Part shown: positions 1 through 6,403 of the stretch, in pieces
How positions within the stretch are numbered: the first letter of the stretch is position 1
How the letters are laid out: each line of letters begins with the position of its first letter
From: an uncultured Clostridia bacterium
Lineage (GTDB): Bacteria > Bacillota > Clostridia > Christensenellales > CAG-138
NCBI GenBank assembly: GCA_937913075.1
Contig: CALEPU010000234.1
Coordinates: forward strand, 1 to 15,572
DNA: 15,572 nucleotides
Direction: 5' to 3'
Made by a program: the position numbers and the translations under genes
The notes under the pieces: model-generated
Databases searched by the model: none
Told to the model about the DNA's origin: nothing
What the model saw: the letters and a program-made list of their open reading frames with translations, nothing else

Positions 1-162
1 ACCCCCAGCGGTATCATCCGCGAGCTTGACCTGCGCAAGCCAGTCTTCTCCGCAACGGCAGCCTATGGGCATTTCGGCAGAAGCGATGCCGATTTCACAT
101 GGGAGCGCACCGACAAGGCGGAGGCTCTCCGCAACGCGCTGCGCACCGCAGTCAGTGTGTAA
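1..162 (+). CDS. metK: S-adenosylmethionine synthetase, C-terminal fragment
   Basis: This is the last 53 codons of an open frame that enters from the left edge and ends at TAA (160-162). MetK makes S-adenosylmethionine from methionine and ATP in the cytoplasm. The fragment begins TPSGIIRELDLRKPVF and continues through TAAYGHFGR, then WERTDKAEALR. These are the conserved C-terminal elements of the MetK family: the LDLR-P segment, the AAYGHFGR motif and the W-E-TDK-A end. The ATP and methionine sites lie outside the window. It is convergent with the eno operon, with an IS element between them. The identification rests on a short but very conserved tail, so the family is secure and nothing more can be said about the enzyme. 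Confidence 0.9.
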   Translation, partial: TPSGIIRELDLRKPVFSATAAYGHFGRSDADFTWERTDKAEALRNALRTAVSV

Positions 163-211
163 TTTCCAGCTCATGCGGATCATGAACGGATCTGCTTTCC
201 TTTCCTGATGG

Positions 212-239
212 CAGCAGCCCCCCTTTGGGAGGGCTGTTG
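212..239 (+). repeat. Hairpin after metK (possible metK terminator or IS target palindrome)
   Basis: CAGCCCCCC (215-223) can pair with GGG-A-GGGCTG (227-236) around a TTT loop with one bulged A. Weaker outer pairs extend the stem to 212/239. It lies 50 bases after the metK stop, where a terminator would be expected, but the 3' side (GTATGTTATAA) has no T run, so intrinsic termination is doubtful. It ends where the IS30 element appears to begin. Several IS30-family elements are known to favour palindromic targets, so it could be the insertion site. Confidence 0.4.
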
Positions 240-242
240 GTA

Positions 243-251
243 TGTTATAAT
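243..251 (+). promoter_or_regulatory. Extended -10 promoter for the IS30 transposase
   Basis: TGT-TATAAT gives a perfect TATAAT hexamer (246-251) preceded by the TGn extended -10 motif. No good -35 is present 16-18 bases upstream (TTTGGG at 224-229 is poor), but extended -10 promoters tolerate this. It overlaps the left inverted repeat of the element, as is common for IS promoters, and lies about 100 bases before the transposase start. Confidence 0.55.
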
Positions 252-267
252 ATGAAGTGCAACAAAA
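245..267 (+). repeat. Left terminal inverted repeat of the IS30 element
   Basis: This pairs with 1281-1303 (17/23). The innermost block GCAACAAAA is identical, and the outer part contains the transposase -10 box. Confidence 0.55.
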
Positions 268-347
268 GGGAGAAGAAAAAAGATTGACTTCATCTCGCCC
301 AAGGTGTAGAATGAGATTGCCACAACACCAGTAACACGGAGGACAAG

Positions 348-1295
348 ATGAAGCCATATACTCATTTTACCATAGAAGAGAGAATTTGTCTAGAGGAACT
401 GCTGAAATTCGGAAAGAATATTACAGAGATCGCAGAAACGCTCGGACGAGACAGATCAACAATATACCGCGAAATCAAACGCAATCGCAACCAACAGGAG
501 AAATACAACTACTGGGGCGCGCATTCAAAAGCGGTATACCGTCGAAAGGCAAGTGTGCGGAAACCACGTATACAAGCCGGCACAGAACTGTATTGTTTTA
601 TTGTGAGCCATCTGGAAGAATTCTGGTCGCCGGAAATGATCGCACGCCGCTGGAATGCTGAACACCCCGATGACCGTGTCGCTTTTGCAACGATCTACCG
701 CGCAGTGCATAAAGGACTTTTCAAAGGAATTACGCCCAAAACGCATCTTCGCAGACGAGGCAGGAAAAAGTATTCGCGGCGCAGTAAGTTCAACACGATC
801 CAGCCAGACCACACTATTCACGAGCGTCCGGATGTGATTGAAAAACGGGAGCGCTGCGGCGATTGGGAAGGTGATACAGTTCGCGGTGGATGTGGAAAAG
901 GGGGCTTGCTGACTCTGGTTGACCGAAAATCGCGCTATCTGATTGCAATACTGATTGCGAATTTCAACAGTGATACTGTTCAAGCAGCTATGTTGAAAGC
1001 CTTGAAAAGATTGCATCCGAAAAGCATTACTTTAGACAACGGTTCGGAATTTGCGAAATTCCGTGAGTTTGAACAACAACTCGAAACGACTGTTTACTTT
1101 GCAGATCCTCATTCTCCTTGGCAGCGAGGAACAAATGAAAGCACTAACGATCAGCTTCGCTTCTGGTTTCCGAAAGGCTTTGATTTCAGAACTGTTACAC
1201 AGAAAGAGGTCAACCGCGTGACTGCTATCATCAATCGCCGTCCCAGACTTTGCCTTGGTGACCGCTCCCCTTATGATGTTTTTTGTTGCTCTTGA
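348..1295 (+). CDS. IS30-family transposase
   Basis: A 315-residue DDE transposase, full length for the family. The N-terminus (MKPYTHFTIEERICLEELL, then IAETLGRDRSTIYREIKRN, about residues 1-46) is the IS30 helix-turn-helix that binds the element ends. WSPEMIARRW (93-102) is the conserved linker block. The catalytic core shows D176 (GDWEGD), D230 (TLDNGSEF) and E264 (WQRGTNESTNDQLR). The C-terminus has the INRRPRLCLGDRSPYDVF signature. Start: ATG at 348 with GGAGGA at 338-343. The frame is unbroken and all three acidic residues are present, so the enzyme is probably active. It cuts and joins the element ends, in this family via a circular or dimer intermediate. The stop lies inside the right inverted repeat. 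Confidence 0.95.
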   Translation: MKPYTHFTIEERICLEELLKFGKNITEIAETLGRDRSTIYREIKRNRNQQEKYNYWGAHSKAVYRRKASVRKPRIQAGTELYCFIVSHLEEFWSPEMIARRWNAEHPDDRVAFATIYRAVHKGLFKGITPKTHLRRRGRKKYSRRSKFNTIQPDHTIHERPDVIEKRERCGDWEGDTVRGGCGKGGLLTLVDRKSRYLIAILIANFNSDTVQAAMLKALKRLHPKSITLDNGSEFAKFREFEQQLETTVYFADPHSPWQRGTNESTNDQLRFWFPKGFDFRTVTQKEVNRVTAIINRRPRLCLGDRSPYDVFCCS

Positions 1296-1303
1296 CTTGA
1301 CAA
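1281..1303 (+). repeat. Right terminal inverted repeat of the IS30 element
   Basis: Inverted partner of 245-267. It contains an outward-facing TTGACA (1297-1302), the kind of -35 box that can form a junction promoter when IS30-type ends meet in a circle. No -10 box is present at the right distance in the flanking DNA here. Confidence 0.55.
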
Positions 1304-1305
1304 TC

Positions 1306-1353
1306 TGTCCTGCGCCCCCTCAACCCGCTTTTCCGCCCTATCGGGCAGGGACA
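1306..1353. repeat. Nested inverted repeats in the IS-eno spacer
   Basis: An outer pair, TGTCC-TGC (1306-1313) against GCAGGGACA (1345-1353), has one unpaired base. It encloses an inner GCCC-TATC-GGGC stem. The whole GC-rich stretch 1308-1404 has no credible gene. The role is unknown: it could be an old terminator, a REP-like repeat, or flanking DNA. Confidence 0.35.
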
Positions 1354-1404
1354 CCGCACGCTGATTATCTCCGCGAAATGGACGCTCCCGGGTGGCAGTT
1401 CCCC

Positions 1405-1445
1405 AAAAAGAAAAGTCTGCACAAAGGAAGCCCTTGTGCAGACTT
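1405..1445 (-). terminator. Rho-independent terminator of the eno operon
   Basis: On the minus strand the 12-bp arm AAGTCTGCACAA pairs perfectly with TTGTGCAGACTT (arms at 1434-1445 and 1413-1424). The loop is 9 bases, and a T-rich tract TTTTCTTTTT (1405-1414) follows immediately. It begins 24 bases after the eno stop codon, so it ends the glycolytic transcript. It also separates that transcript from the IS and metK. Confidence 0.92.
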
Positions 1446-1469
1446 GGAGAAAAGACATTCGGGAGAGAA

Positions 1470-2762
1470 TTACTTCTTGACGTTGAATGCGTTCATGCCG
1501 GGGTACTGAGCGGCACAGCCGAGCTCTTCCTCGATTCGGAGGAGCTGATTGTATTTTGCAACACGCTCAGAGCGGCTGGGCGCGCCGGTCTTGATCTGGC
1601 AGGTGTTCAGCGCAACGGCGAGGTCGGCGATCGTGGTATCCTCGGTCTCACCCGAACGGTGGGAGGAGATCGCGGTGTAGCCTGCCTTATGCGCCATCTT
1701 GATCGCCTCTAAGGTCTCGGAAACCGTGCCGATCTGGTTGAGCTTGATGAGGATGGAGTTGCCGCAGCCGAGGCTGATGCCCTTCGCGAGGCGCTCGGTG
1801 TTGGTGACGAACAGGTCGTCGCCGACGAGCTGGACCTTGTCGCCGAGCTGGGCGGTCATCTTCTGCCAGCCTTCCCAGTCCTCCTCGTCGAGACCGTCCT
1901 CGATGGAGATGATGGGGTACTTGTTGACAAGGTCTTCCCACATGTCGATCATCTCGTCGCTGGACATGACGGTGCCGCGCTTGGGCAGGTGGTACTTGCC
2001 GTCTTCCTTGTTGAACCAGTCGGAGACAGCGGCGTCCATGGCGATCATGAAGTCCTCGCCGGGCTTGTAGCCGGCCTTCTCGATGGCCTCCACCAGGGCC
2101 TTCAGACCGTCCTCGTCGCTCTTCAGGTCGGAGGGGGCGTAGCCGCCCTCGTCGCCCACACTGGAGGTGTGGAGCACCTTGGCCAGGACATGGAACACCT
2201 CGGAGCACATGCGCAGGGCTTCCTTCCAGCTCTTGGCGCCCACGGGCATGATCATATACTCCTGGATGTCCGCCGCGCTGCTGGGGGCGTGGACGCCGCC
2301 GTTGAGCACGTTCATCATGGGCACCGGCAGGGTCTTGGCATTCACGCCGCCGATGTAGTTGGACAGCGGCAGATCCAGCGCGGTGGCGGCCGCCTTGGCA
2401 ACAGCCAGGGAGGTGCCCAGCAGGGCGTTGGCGCCCAGGCGGGTCTTATTGGGGGTGCCGTCCAGCTCGATGAGCAGATTGTCGATCGCCGTCTGATCCA
2501 GCGCGTTCAGGCCGTACAGGGCCTCGGCGATCTCGCCGTTCACGTTCTCCACAGCTTTCTGTACACCCTTGCCCAGGTAGCGGCTCTTGTCGCCGTCCCG
2601 GAGCTCGCAAGCCTCGTAAATACCGGTGGAGGCGCCCGAGGGCACCGCCGCGCGGCCCACGGTGCCGTCATCCAGCGGGACTTCCACTTCCACGGTGGGG
2701 TTGCCCCGGCTGTCCAGGATCTCCCGGCCCAGAACATCAACGATCTCAAGATACTGCTTCAT
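1470..2762 (-). CDS. eno: Enolase (phosphopyruvate hydratase)
   Basis: 430 residues, normal length. It converts 2-phosphoglycerate to phosphoenolpyruvate in glycolysis and needs Mg2+. Family landmarks in order: GREILDSRGNPTVEVEV, the mobile-loop PSGASTGIYEA, SVGDEGGYAP with the acid/base Glu, the metal ligands in AMDAA, SIEDGLDEEDWEGW and LVGDDLFVTN, the catalytic Lys in LIKLNQIGTVSETLEA, and SHRSGETEDTTIADLAVA. The loop just before VGDEGG appears a few residues shorter than usual. Start: ATG at 2760-2762 with AAAGGAG 7 bases upstream. It is the last gene of the operon, 30 bases after gpmI. Codon use is split. In 2041-2762 I count Leu CTG 22, CTC 4 and Val GTG 14, GTC 3. In 1470-2040 I count CTC 11, CTG 3 and GTC 7, GTT 3, GTG 0. 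The gene therefore looks like a mosaic with a junction near 2030-2090. Confidence 0.97.
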   Translation of the reverse strand: MKQYLEIVDVLGREILDSRGNPTVEVEVPLDDGTVGRAAVPSGASTGIYEACELRDGDKSRYLGKGVQKAVENVNGEIAEALYGLNALDQTAIDNLLIELDGTPNKTRLGANALLGTSLAVAKAAATALDLPLSNYIGGVNAKTLPVPMMNVLNGGVHAPSSAADIQEYMIMPVGAKSWKEALRMCSEVFHVLAKVLHTSSVGDEGGYAPSDLKSDEDGLKALVEAIEKAGYKPGEDFMIAMDAAVSDWFNKEDGKYHLPKRGTVMSSDEMIDMWEDLVNKYPIISIEDGLDEEDWEGWQKMTAQLGDKVQLVGDDLFVTNTERLAKGISLGCGNSILIKLNQIGTVSETLEAIKMAHKAGYTAISSHRSGETEDTTIADLAVALNTCQIKTGAPSRSERVAKYNQLLRIEEELGCAAQYPGMNAFNVKK

Positions 2763-2792
2763 AATGATTCTCCTTTGAATGAATTAACGATA

Positions 2793-4340
2793 TCAGCGCT
2801 CGATCAGACTCACGCCGCTCATCTGCTCGGGTTTCTCCAGCTTCATGATATCCAGCATGGTGGGGCAGAGGTCGCACAGACGGCCTTCCTTCAGCCGGAT
2901 ATCCTTGCCGGCGCCCGCCACGATCAGGGGCACCGGATTGGTGGTGTGCTTGGTGAAGGGCTGATCGTTCTCATAGTCCATCATCTGGTCGGCGTTGCCG
3001 TGGTCTGCCGTGATGCAGACCTCGCCGCCTACCTCCCTGATGGCATCGACAAAACGTCCAACGCAGGTATCGACCGTCTCCACCGCCTTGATGACCGCCG
3101 GGAATACCCCCGTATGGCCAACCATATCACAGTTCGCGTAGTTGAGGATGATGAAGTCATACTTGCCGGACTTGATGGCCTCCACCACCTTGTCCGTCAC
3201 TTCGATGGCGCTCATCTCCGGCTTCAGGTCATAGGTCGCCACCTTGGGGCTGGGCACCAGAATGCGATCTTCGCCCTTGTAGGGCTCCTCTACGCCGCCG
3301 TTGAAGAAGAAGGTGACATGGGCGTACTTCTCATATTCGGCAATGCGGAGCTGAGTAAGTCCAAGGGAGGAAACGTATTCGCCCATGCCGTTTTTGAGCG
3401 ACTGCGGCGCGAACGCGATATGGACGAACGGAGCAAAATCAGCGCGGTACTCCGTCATGCAGGCGAAGTATACGGGGAAGAAGCCGTTTTTTCTTTCAAA
3501 GCCGTCGAAGTCCTCGAAAATGAACGAGCTTGTTATGATGCGTGCGCGATCGGCACGGAAGTTGGCAAATATTATGCTGTCGTTTTCGCCTATCGCGGCA
3601 ACAGGGCTGCCAAATTCATCGGTTATCACAGTCGGCAGCACAAACTCGTCGGTAACGCCGGCGGCATAGGAGGCGCGCATCGCCTCGACGGGATCAAAAG
3701 CCTTCACTCCCTCGCCGTATACCATGGCGGCATAAGCCTTCTCCACCCTGTCGAAATTGCTGTTGCGGTCCATAGCATAGTATCTGCCGCCTACGGTCGC
3801 TATGCGTCCGACGCCTATCTCGCGCATATCGTCCATGAGATTTGCTACAAAGCCGACGCCGCTGTCCGTGGGGGTATCCCTGCCATCCGTAAAGCAGTGG
3901 ACGTACACCTTTTCAAGCCCCTGCTGCTTTGCAAAGCGCAAAAGGGCGACTATGTGCTCATAGGTGCTGTGCACGCCGCCGTCGGACAATAGCCCCATAA
4001 TATGCAGCGCGGAGCCGTGCTCACGGCAGTTTTCGGCAGCGCCGAGGAAAGTGGGATTACAGAAGAAATCCCCGTTTTTAATGGCCTCGTTTATGCGGAC
4101 AATATCCTGATAGACCACTCTGCCCGCGCCGATATTGGTATGTCCTACCTCGGAGTTGCCCATCTGCCCTTCGGGAAGCCCGACGTCAAGGCCGGAAGCG
4201 CCTATGAGGGAATGGGGATACTGCTTTTTTAGCGCCATAATATGCTCCGCACCGTCAGTGCGTATAGCGTTGAATTCGCTCTCCTTCCGATAGCCGAAGC
4301 CGTCGAGGATTATAAGTGCTGTAAGAGATTTTTTGTTCAT
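2793..4340 (-). CDS. gpmI: 2,3-bisphosphoglycerate-independent phosphoglycerate mutase
   Basis: 515 residues, typical of iPGM. It interconverts 3- and 2-phosphoglycerate using two Mn2+ ions and a phosphoserine intermediate. Seen: the metal-binding Asp13 in LIILDGFGYR, the catalytic Ser63 in QMGNSEVGHTNIGAGR, the substrate-binding HCFTDGRDT and NFRADRAR segments, the FFFNGGVEEP block, YANCDMVGHTG, and the second metal cluster in ITADHGNADQM with KHTTNPVP. Start: ATG at 4338-4340 with AAAAGGAT upstream. It lies between tpiA and eno. The coding style changes near the FFFNGG block. In the first roughly 150 codons Ile is ATA 5, ATT 4, ATC 2 and Leu is CTT 6, CTC 3, CTA 2, TTG 2, CTG 1. In the last roughly 170 codons Ile is ATC 11, ATT 1, ATA 0 and Leu is CTG 8, CTC 2. 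The protein is intact but seems to combine two sources. Confidence 0.96.
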   Translation of the reverse strand: MNKKSLTALIILDGFGYRKESEFNAIRTDGAEHIMALKKQYPHSLIGASGLDVGLPEGQMGNSEVGHTNIGAGRVVYQDIVRINEAIKNGDFFCNPTFLGAAENCREHGSALHIMGLLSDGGVHSTYEHIVALLRFAKQQGLEKVYVHCFTDGRDTPTDSGVGFVANLMDDMREIGVGRIATVGGRYYAMDRNSNFDRVEKAYAAMVYGEGVKAFDPVEAMRASYAAGVTDEFVLPTVITDEFGSPVAAIGENDSIIFANFRADRARIITSSFIFEDFDGFERKNGFFPVYFACMTEYRADFAPFVHIAFAPQSLKNGMGEYVSSLGLTQLRIAEYEKYAHVTFFFNGGVEEPYKGEDRILVPSPKVATYDLKPEMSAIEVTDKVVEAIKSGKYDFIILNYANCDMVGHTGVFPAVIKAVETVDTCVGRFVDAIREVGGEVCITADHGNADQMMDYENDQPFTKHTTNPVPLIVAGAGKDIRLKEGRLCDLCPTMLDIMKLEKPEQMSGVSLIER

Positions 4341-4357
4341 TTAATATCCTTTTCCTG

Positions 4358-4394
4358 AAAGCGGGAGGGCGGGACGACCCGCCGCCCGCGCTTT
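4358..4394 (-). repeat. GC-rich hairpin between tpiA and gpmI
   Basis: On the minus strand AAAGCG...GGCGGG is followed after a short loop by CCCGCC...CGCTTT, an imperfect inverted repeat with a strong GC core and A/T-paired base. It begins just after the tpiA stop and ends a few bases before the gpmI Shine-Dalgarno. Only TTT follows it, so full termination is unlikely. It may be an attenuator, an mRNA-stabilising stem or a processing site that sets different levels of the upstream and downstream enzymes. Confidence 0.55.
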
Positions 4395-4404
4395 AATTAC
4401 ATTT

Positions 4405-5055
4405 TTAGGAAAGCACGACCGTGGCGAAGTCCTGTGCTTTAAGGCTCGCTCCGCCGATAAGACCGCCGTCGATATCGGGCATGGACTTTAAGCCTGCGGC
4501 GTTCTTGGCGTTCATGCTGCCGCCATAGAGTATGCGAAGAGCGGAAGCCGCTTCCTCGCCGTAAAGCTCGGCATAATCCTTGCGGAGCTCGGCTATGGTG
4601 CGCTGAGCCTCCTCGTCGGTGGCAGTCTTTCCGGTGCCTATTGCCCAAATGGGCTCATAGGCGATGACGACGTCAGCCGCCTCAGCGGCGGTCAATCCCT
4701 CGAACGCGGCGACGACCTGACTCTTCAAGAACTCATCCGTAATGCCTGCCTCGCGCTGCTCCAAAGTCTCGCCTACGCAGACGATGGGCTTGAGCCCCGC
4801 GGCAAGAGCCGCCTTTATTCGGGCGTTTACAGTCGCGTCCGTCTCGCCGAAATACTGACGGCGCTCGCTGTGACCTATTATCACGTACTCAACGCCGAAT
4901 TCTTTGAGCATGGCAGCGGATATCTCGCCAGTGAAGGCGCCCTTTTCCGCCCAGTGCACGGACTGTGCGCCGAGCTTTACGCTTGTGTTCTCTTGCTCGA
5001 GGATGGCTGCGACAGCGGGAATGTCGATATACGGCGGGCAGATCACGACCTCCGC
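4405..5055 (-). CDS. tpiA: Triosephosphate isomerase, main part (cut off from its N-terminus by in-frame TAG)
   Basis: 216 residues after the TAG at 5056-5058, in the same frame as the upstream pgk-tpiA reading frame. TIM interconverts dihydroxyacetone phosphate and glyceraldehyde-3-phosphate. Present here: AEVVICPPYIDI (strand 2), the catalytic His in IIGHSERRQYFGE, the catalytic Glu in IAYEPIWAIGTGKTA with the mobile loop, the phosphate-binding ILYGGSMNAKN and GGLIGGASL. The Asn and Lys of NWKMN lie upstream of the stop. With the 33 upstream residues and one residue for TAG the domain would be 250 residues, the normal size. A GTG at 5044-5046 could begin a shorter product, but GGAGG only 2 bases before it is too close to be a good site, and the product would lack the catalytic Lys. 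Without readthrough or a corrected base, this TIM should be inactive. Confidence 0.85.
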   Translation of the reverse strand, partial: AEVVICPPYIDIPAVAAILEQENTSVKLGAQSVHWAEKGAFTGEISAAMLKEFGVEYVIIGHSERRQYFGETDATVNARIKAALAAGLKPIVCVGETLEQREAGITDEFLKSQVVAAFEGLTAAEAADVVIAYEPIWAIGTGKTATDEEAQRTIAELRKDYAELYGEEAASALRILYGGSMNAKNAAGLKSMPDIDGGLIGGASLKAQDFATVVLS

Positions 5056-6342
5056 CTAGGAGTCCTTAACGAGGGGCAGCAGCTCCTCAACGAGCTGCTT
5101 AGCATCGTGGGCGGTCATGTTCATCTTCCAGTTGCCCGCGATGAGCTTGCGGCGAGGCTTATCGCAAAGCGCCGCAACGCCGGGAAGGGTCTTGCCCTCG
5201 AGGAATTCGAGCGAAGCGCCGCCGCCGGTGGAGATATGGTCTATTCTGTCGGCAAAGCCCATCTGATTGACTGCGGAAGCGGAGTCTCCGCCGCCGATTA
5301 TCGTAACGCCCTCACACTCGGCGCAAGCCTTGGCAACTGCCTCGGTGCCCTTTGCAAAAGCGGGCATCTCGAAAACGCCCATGGGACCGTTCCACACGAC
5401 GGTCTTCGCCTCTTTGATAACGGAGGCGTAGAGCTCGGCAGTCTTTTCGCCGATGTCAAGACCCTGCCAGCCGTCGGGCATGGCGTCGAAGGGGACTGTC
5501 TTATGCTCGGTATCGGGTGCGAACTCGCGTCCGACCACGCAGTCGACGGGTAGGAGCATCCTGACGCCAGCCGCCTTTGCGGACTCCATAAGCTGCTTCG
5601 CAAGGTCTATGCTGCCCTCGTCGAGCAGAGAGTCACCGATTTCAAGACCCATCGCCTTGAAGAATGTGTAGCTCATTGCGCCGCCGATTATAAGCGTGTC
5701 GCACTTTTTAATGAGGTTGGTGATGACGCCGATCTTATCCGCGACCTTCTTGCCGCCCAAAATGGCGACGAAGGGACGCTCGGGGCTTTCAAGCGCCTTG
5801 CCCATGAACGCCAGCTCCTTTTCGATAAGGAAGCCGCAGGCGGCGGGCAGATAGTGCGCAACGCCCTCCGTGGAGGCGTGGGCGCGGTGGACGGTGCCGA
5901 ATGCGTCGGATACGTAGAGATCCGCGAAGGAGGCGAGCTTCTTTGCAAACTCGGGATCGTTCTTCTCCTCCTCTGCGTGGAAACGGAGGTTTTCAAGCAG
6001 GAGCACTTCGCCGTCTTTAAGAGATGCGACAGCTCTTGCGGCTGCATCGCCTATCACGTCGCCGACGAATTTAACGGTAACGCAGGGAAGCAGCTCAGAA
6101 AGGCGTTTTGCTGCCGGCTCAAGGCTCATCTCGGGCACTGCCTTGCCCTTGGGACGACCGAGATGGGAGCAGAGAATGACCTTAGCGCCTCTCTCGACAA
6201 GATACCTGACAGTGGGGAGCGCACCGACGATGCGGCTCTCATCCGTGATGTTTTGATGCTCGTCGAGAGGCACGTTAAAGTCGACGCGCACGAGCACGCG
6301 CTTGCCAATGACATTGAGATCCTTAACGGTAAGTTTGTTCAC
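5056..6342 (-). CDS. pgk: Phosphoglycerate kinase fused to the first 33 residues of triosephosphate isomerase
   Basis: 428 residues. Residues 1-395 are a complete phosphoglycerate kinase, which makes ATP from 1,3-bisphosphoglycerate. Seen: RVDFNVPLDEHQNI and SHLGRPKG (substrate-binding basic patch), RFHAEEEKNDPEFA, SDAFGTVHRAHAST, the ADP-binding ILGGKKVADKIGV, VVWNGPMGVFE, IIGGGDSASAV and STGGGASLEFLEGKTLPGVAAL. PGK normally ends at about this point (CDK). Instead the frame continues with no linker into PRRKLIAGNWKMNMT, the start of TIM, with its catalytic Asn and Lys, and stops at TAG (5056-5058). Start: GTG at 6340-6342, with GGAGGA at 6351-6356 and the canonical MNKLTVKDL N-terminus. Covalent PGK-TIM enzymes are known from Thermotoga. 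PGK activity should be intact, but what the TIM stub does to it is unknown. Confidence 0.93.
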   Translation of the reverse strand: MNKLTVKDLNVIGKRVLVRVDFNVPLDEHQNITDESRIVGALPTVRYLVERGAKVILCSHLGRPKGKAVPEMSLEPAAKRLSELLPCVTVKFVGDVIGDAAARAVASLKDGEVLLLENLRFHAEEEKNDPEFAKKLASFADLYVSDAFGTVHRAHASTEGVAHYLPAACGFLIEKELAFMGKALESPERPFVAILGGKKVADKIGVITNLIKKCDTLIIGGAMSYTFFKAMGLEIGDSLLDEGSIDLAKQLMESAKAAGVRMLLPVDCVVGREFAPDTEHKTVPFDAMPDGWQGLDIGEKTAELYASVIKEAKTVVWNGPMGVFEMPAFAKGTEAVAKACAECEGVTIIGGGDSASAVNQMGFADRIDHISTGGGASLEFLEGKTLPGVAALCDKPRRKLIAGNWKMNMTAHDAKQLVEELLPLVKDS

Positions 6343-6403
6343 TTTTTATATCCTCCGTTCGCATTGTTTTATGTAATGGTTTTGTTTTCGATATAAAGCC
6401 CCG

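Larger units (their letters stand above)
240..1307 (+). mobile_element. IS30-family insertion sequence (ends approximate)
   Basis: A single intact IS30-type transposase is flanked by imperfect terminal inverted repeats. Bases 245-267 match the reverse complement of 1281-1303 at 17 of 23 positions, perfect over the inner GCAACAAAA. The right repeat overlaps the transposase stop codon. The roughly 1.07 kb size suits the family. The outer boundaries and the 2-3 bp target duplication cannot be fixed because the outer halves of the repeats diverge. It sits between the convergent 3' ends of metK and eno and interrupts no gene. Its composition looks more AT-rich than the neighbouring genes, which fits a mobile element. 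Confidence 0.75.

Noticed and set aside
525..1016. Minus-strand ORF of 163 codons inside the transposase
   Set aside because: Fully antisense to the intact DDE transposase and without any recognisable domain.
1303..1330. Complete outward promoter from the IS right end
   Set aside because: TTGACA is present, but no TATAAT-like box occurs 16-18 bases further on in the flanking DNA.
1231..1458. Small minus-strand ORF of 75 codons over the IS right end and spacer
   Set aside because: It runs through the transposase end, the inverted repeat and the eno terminator. No ribosome site or family motif. Most likely a shadow.
1989..3992. Open frame of 667 codons on the + strand, antisense to eno and gpmI
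   Set aside because: It lies wholly opposite two intact glycolytic genes. It shows low-complexity Gly/Val/His/Ala composition and no recognisable domain. It is a shadow of GC-rich codon bias.
5040..5060. A frameshift explaining the break in tpiA
   Set aside because: Both halves are in the same frame and join directly across the TAG, so it is a single nonsense codon, not an indel.
6343..6403. Promoter or terminator between the U32 gene and pgk
   Set aside because: The 61-base spacer is AT-rich, but I found no convincing -35/-10 pair and only a weak GCC/GGC stem without a T tract.
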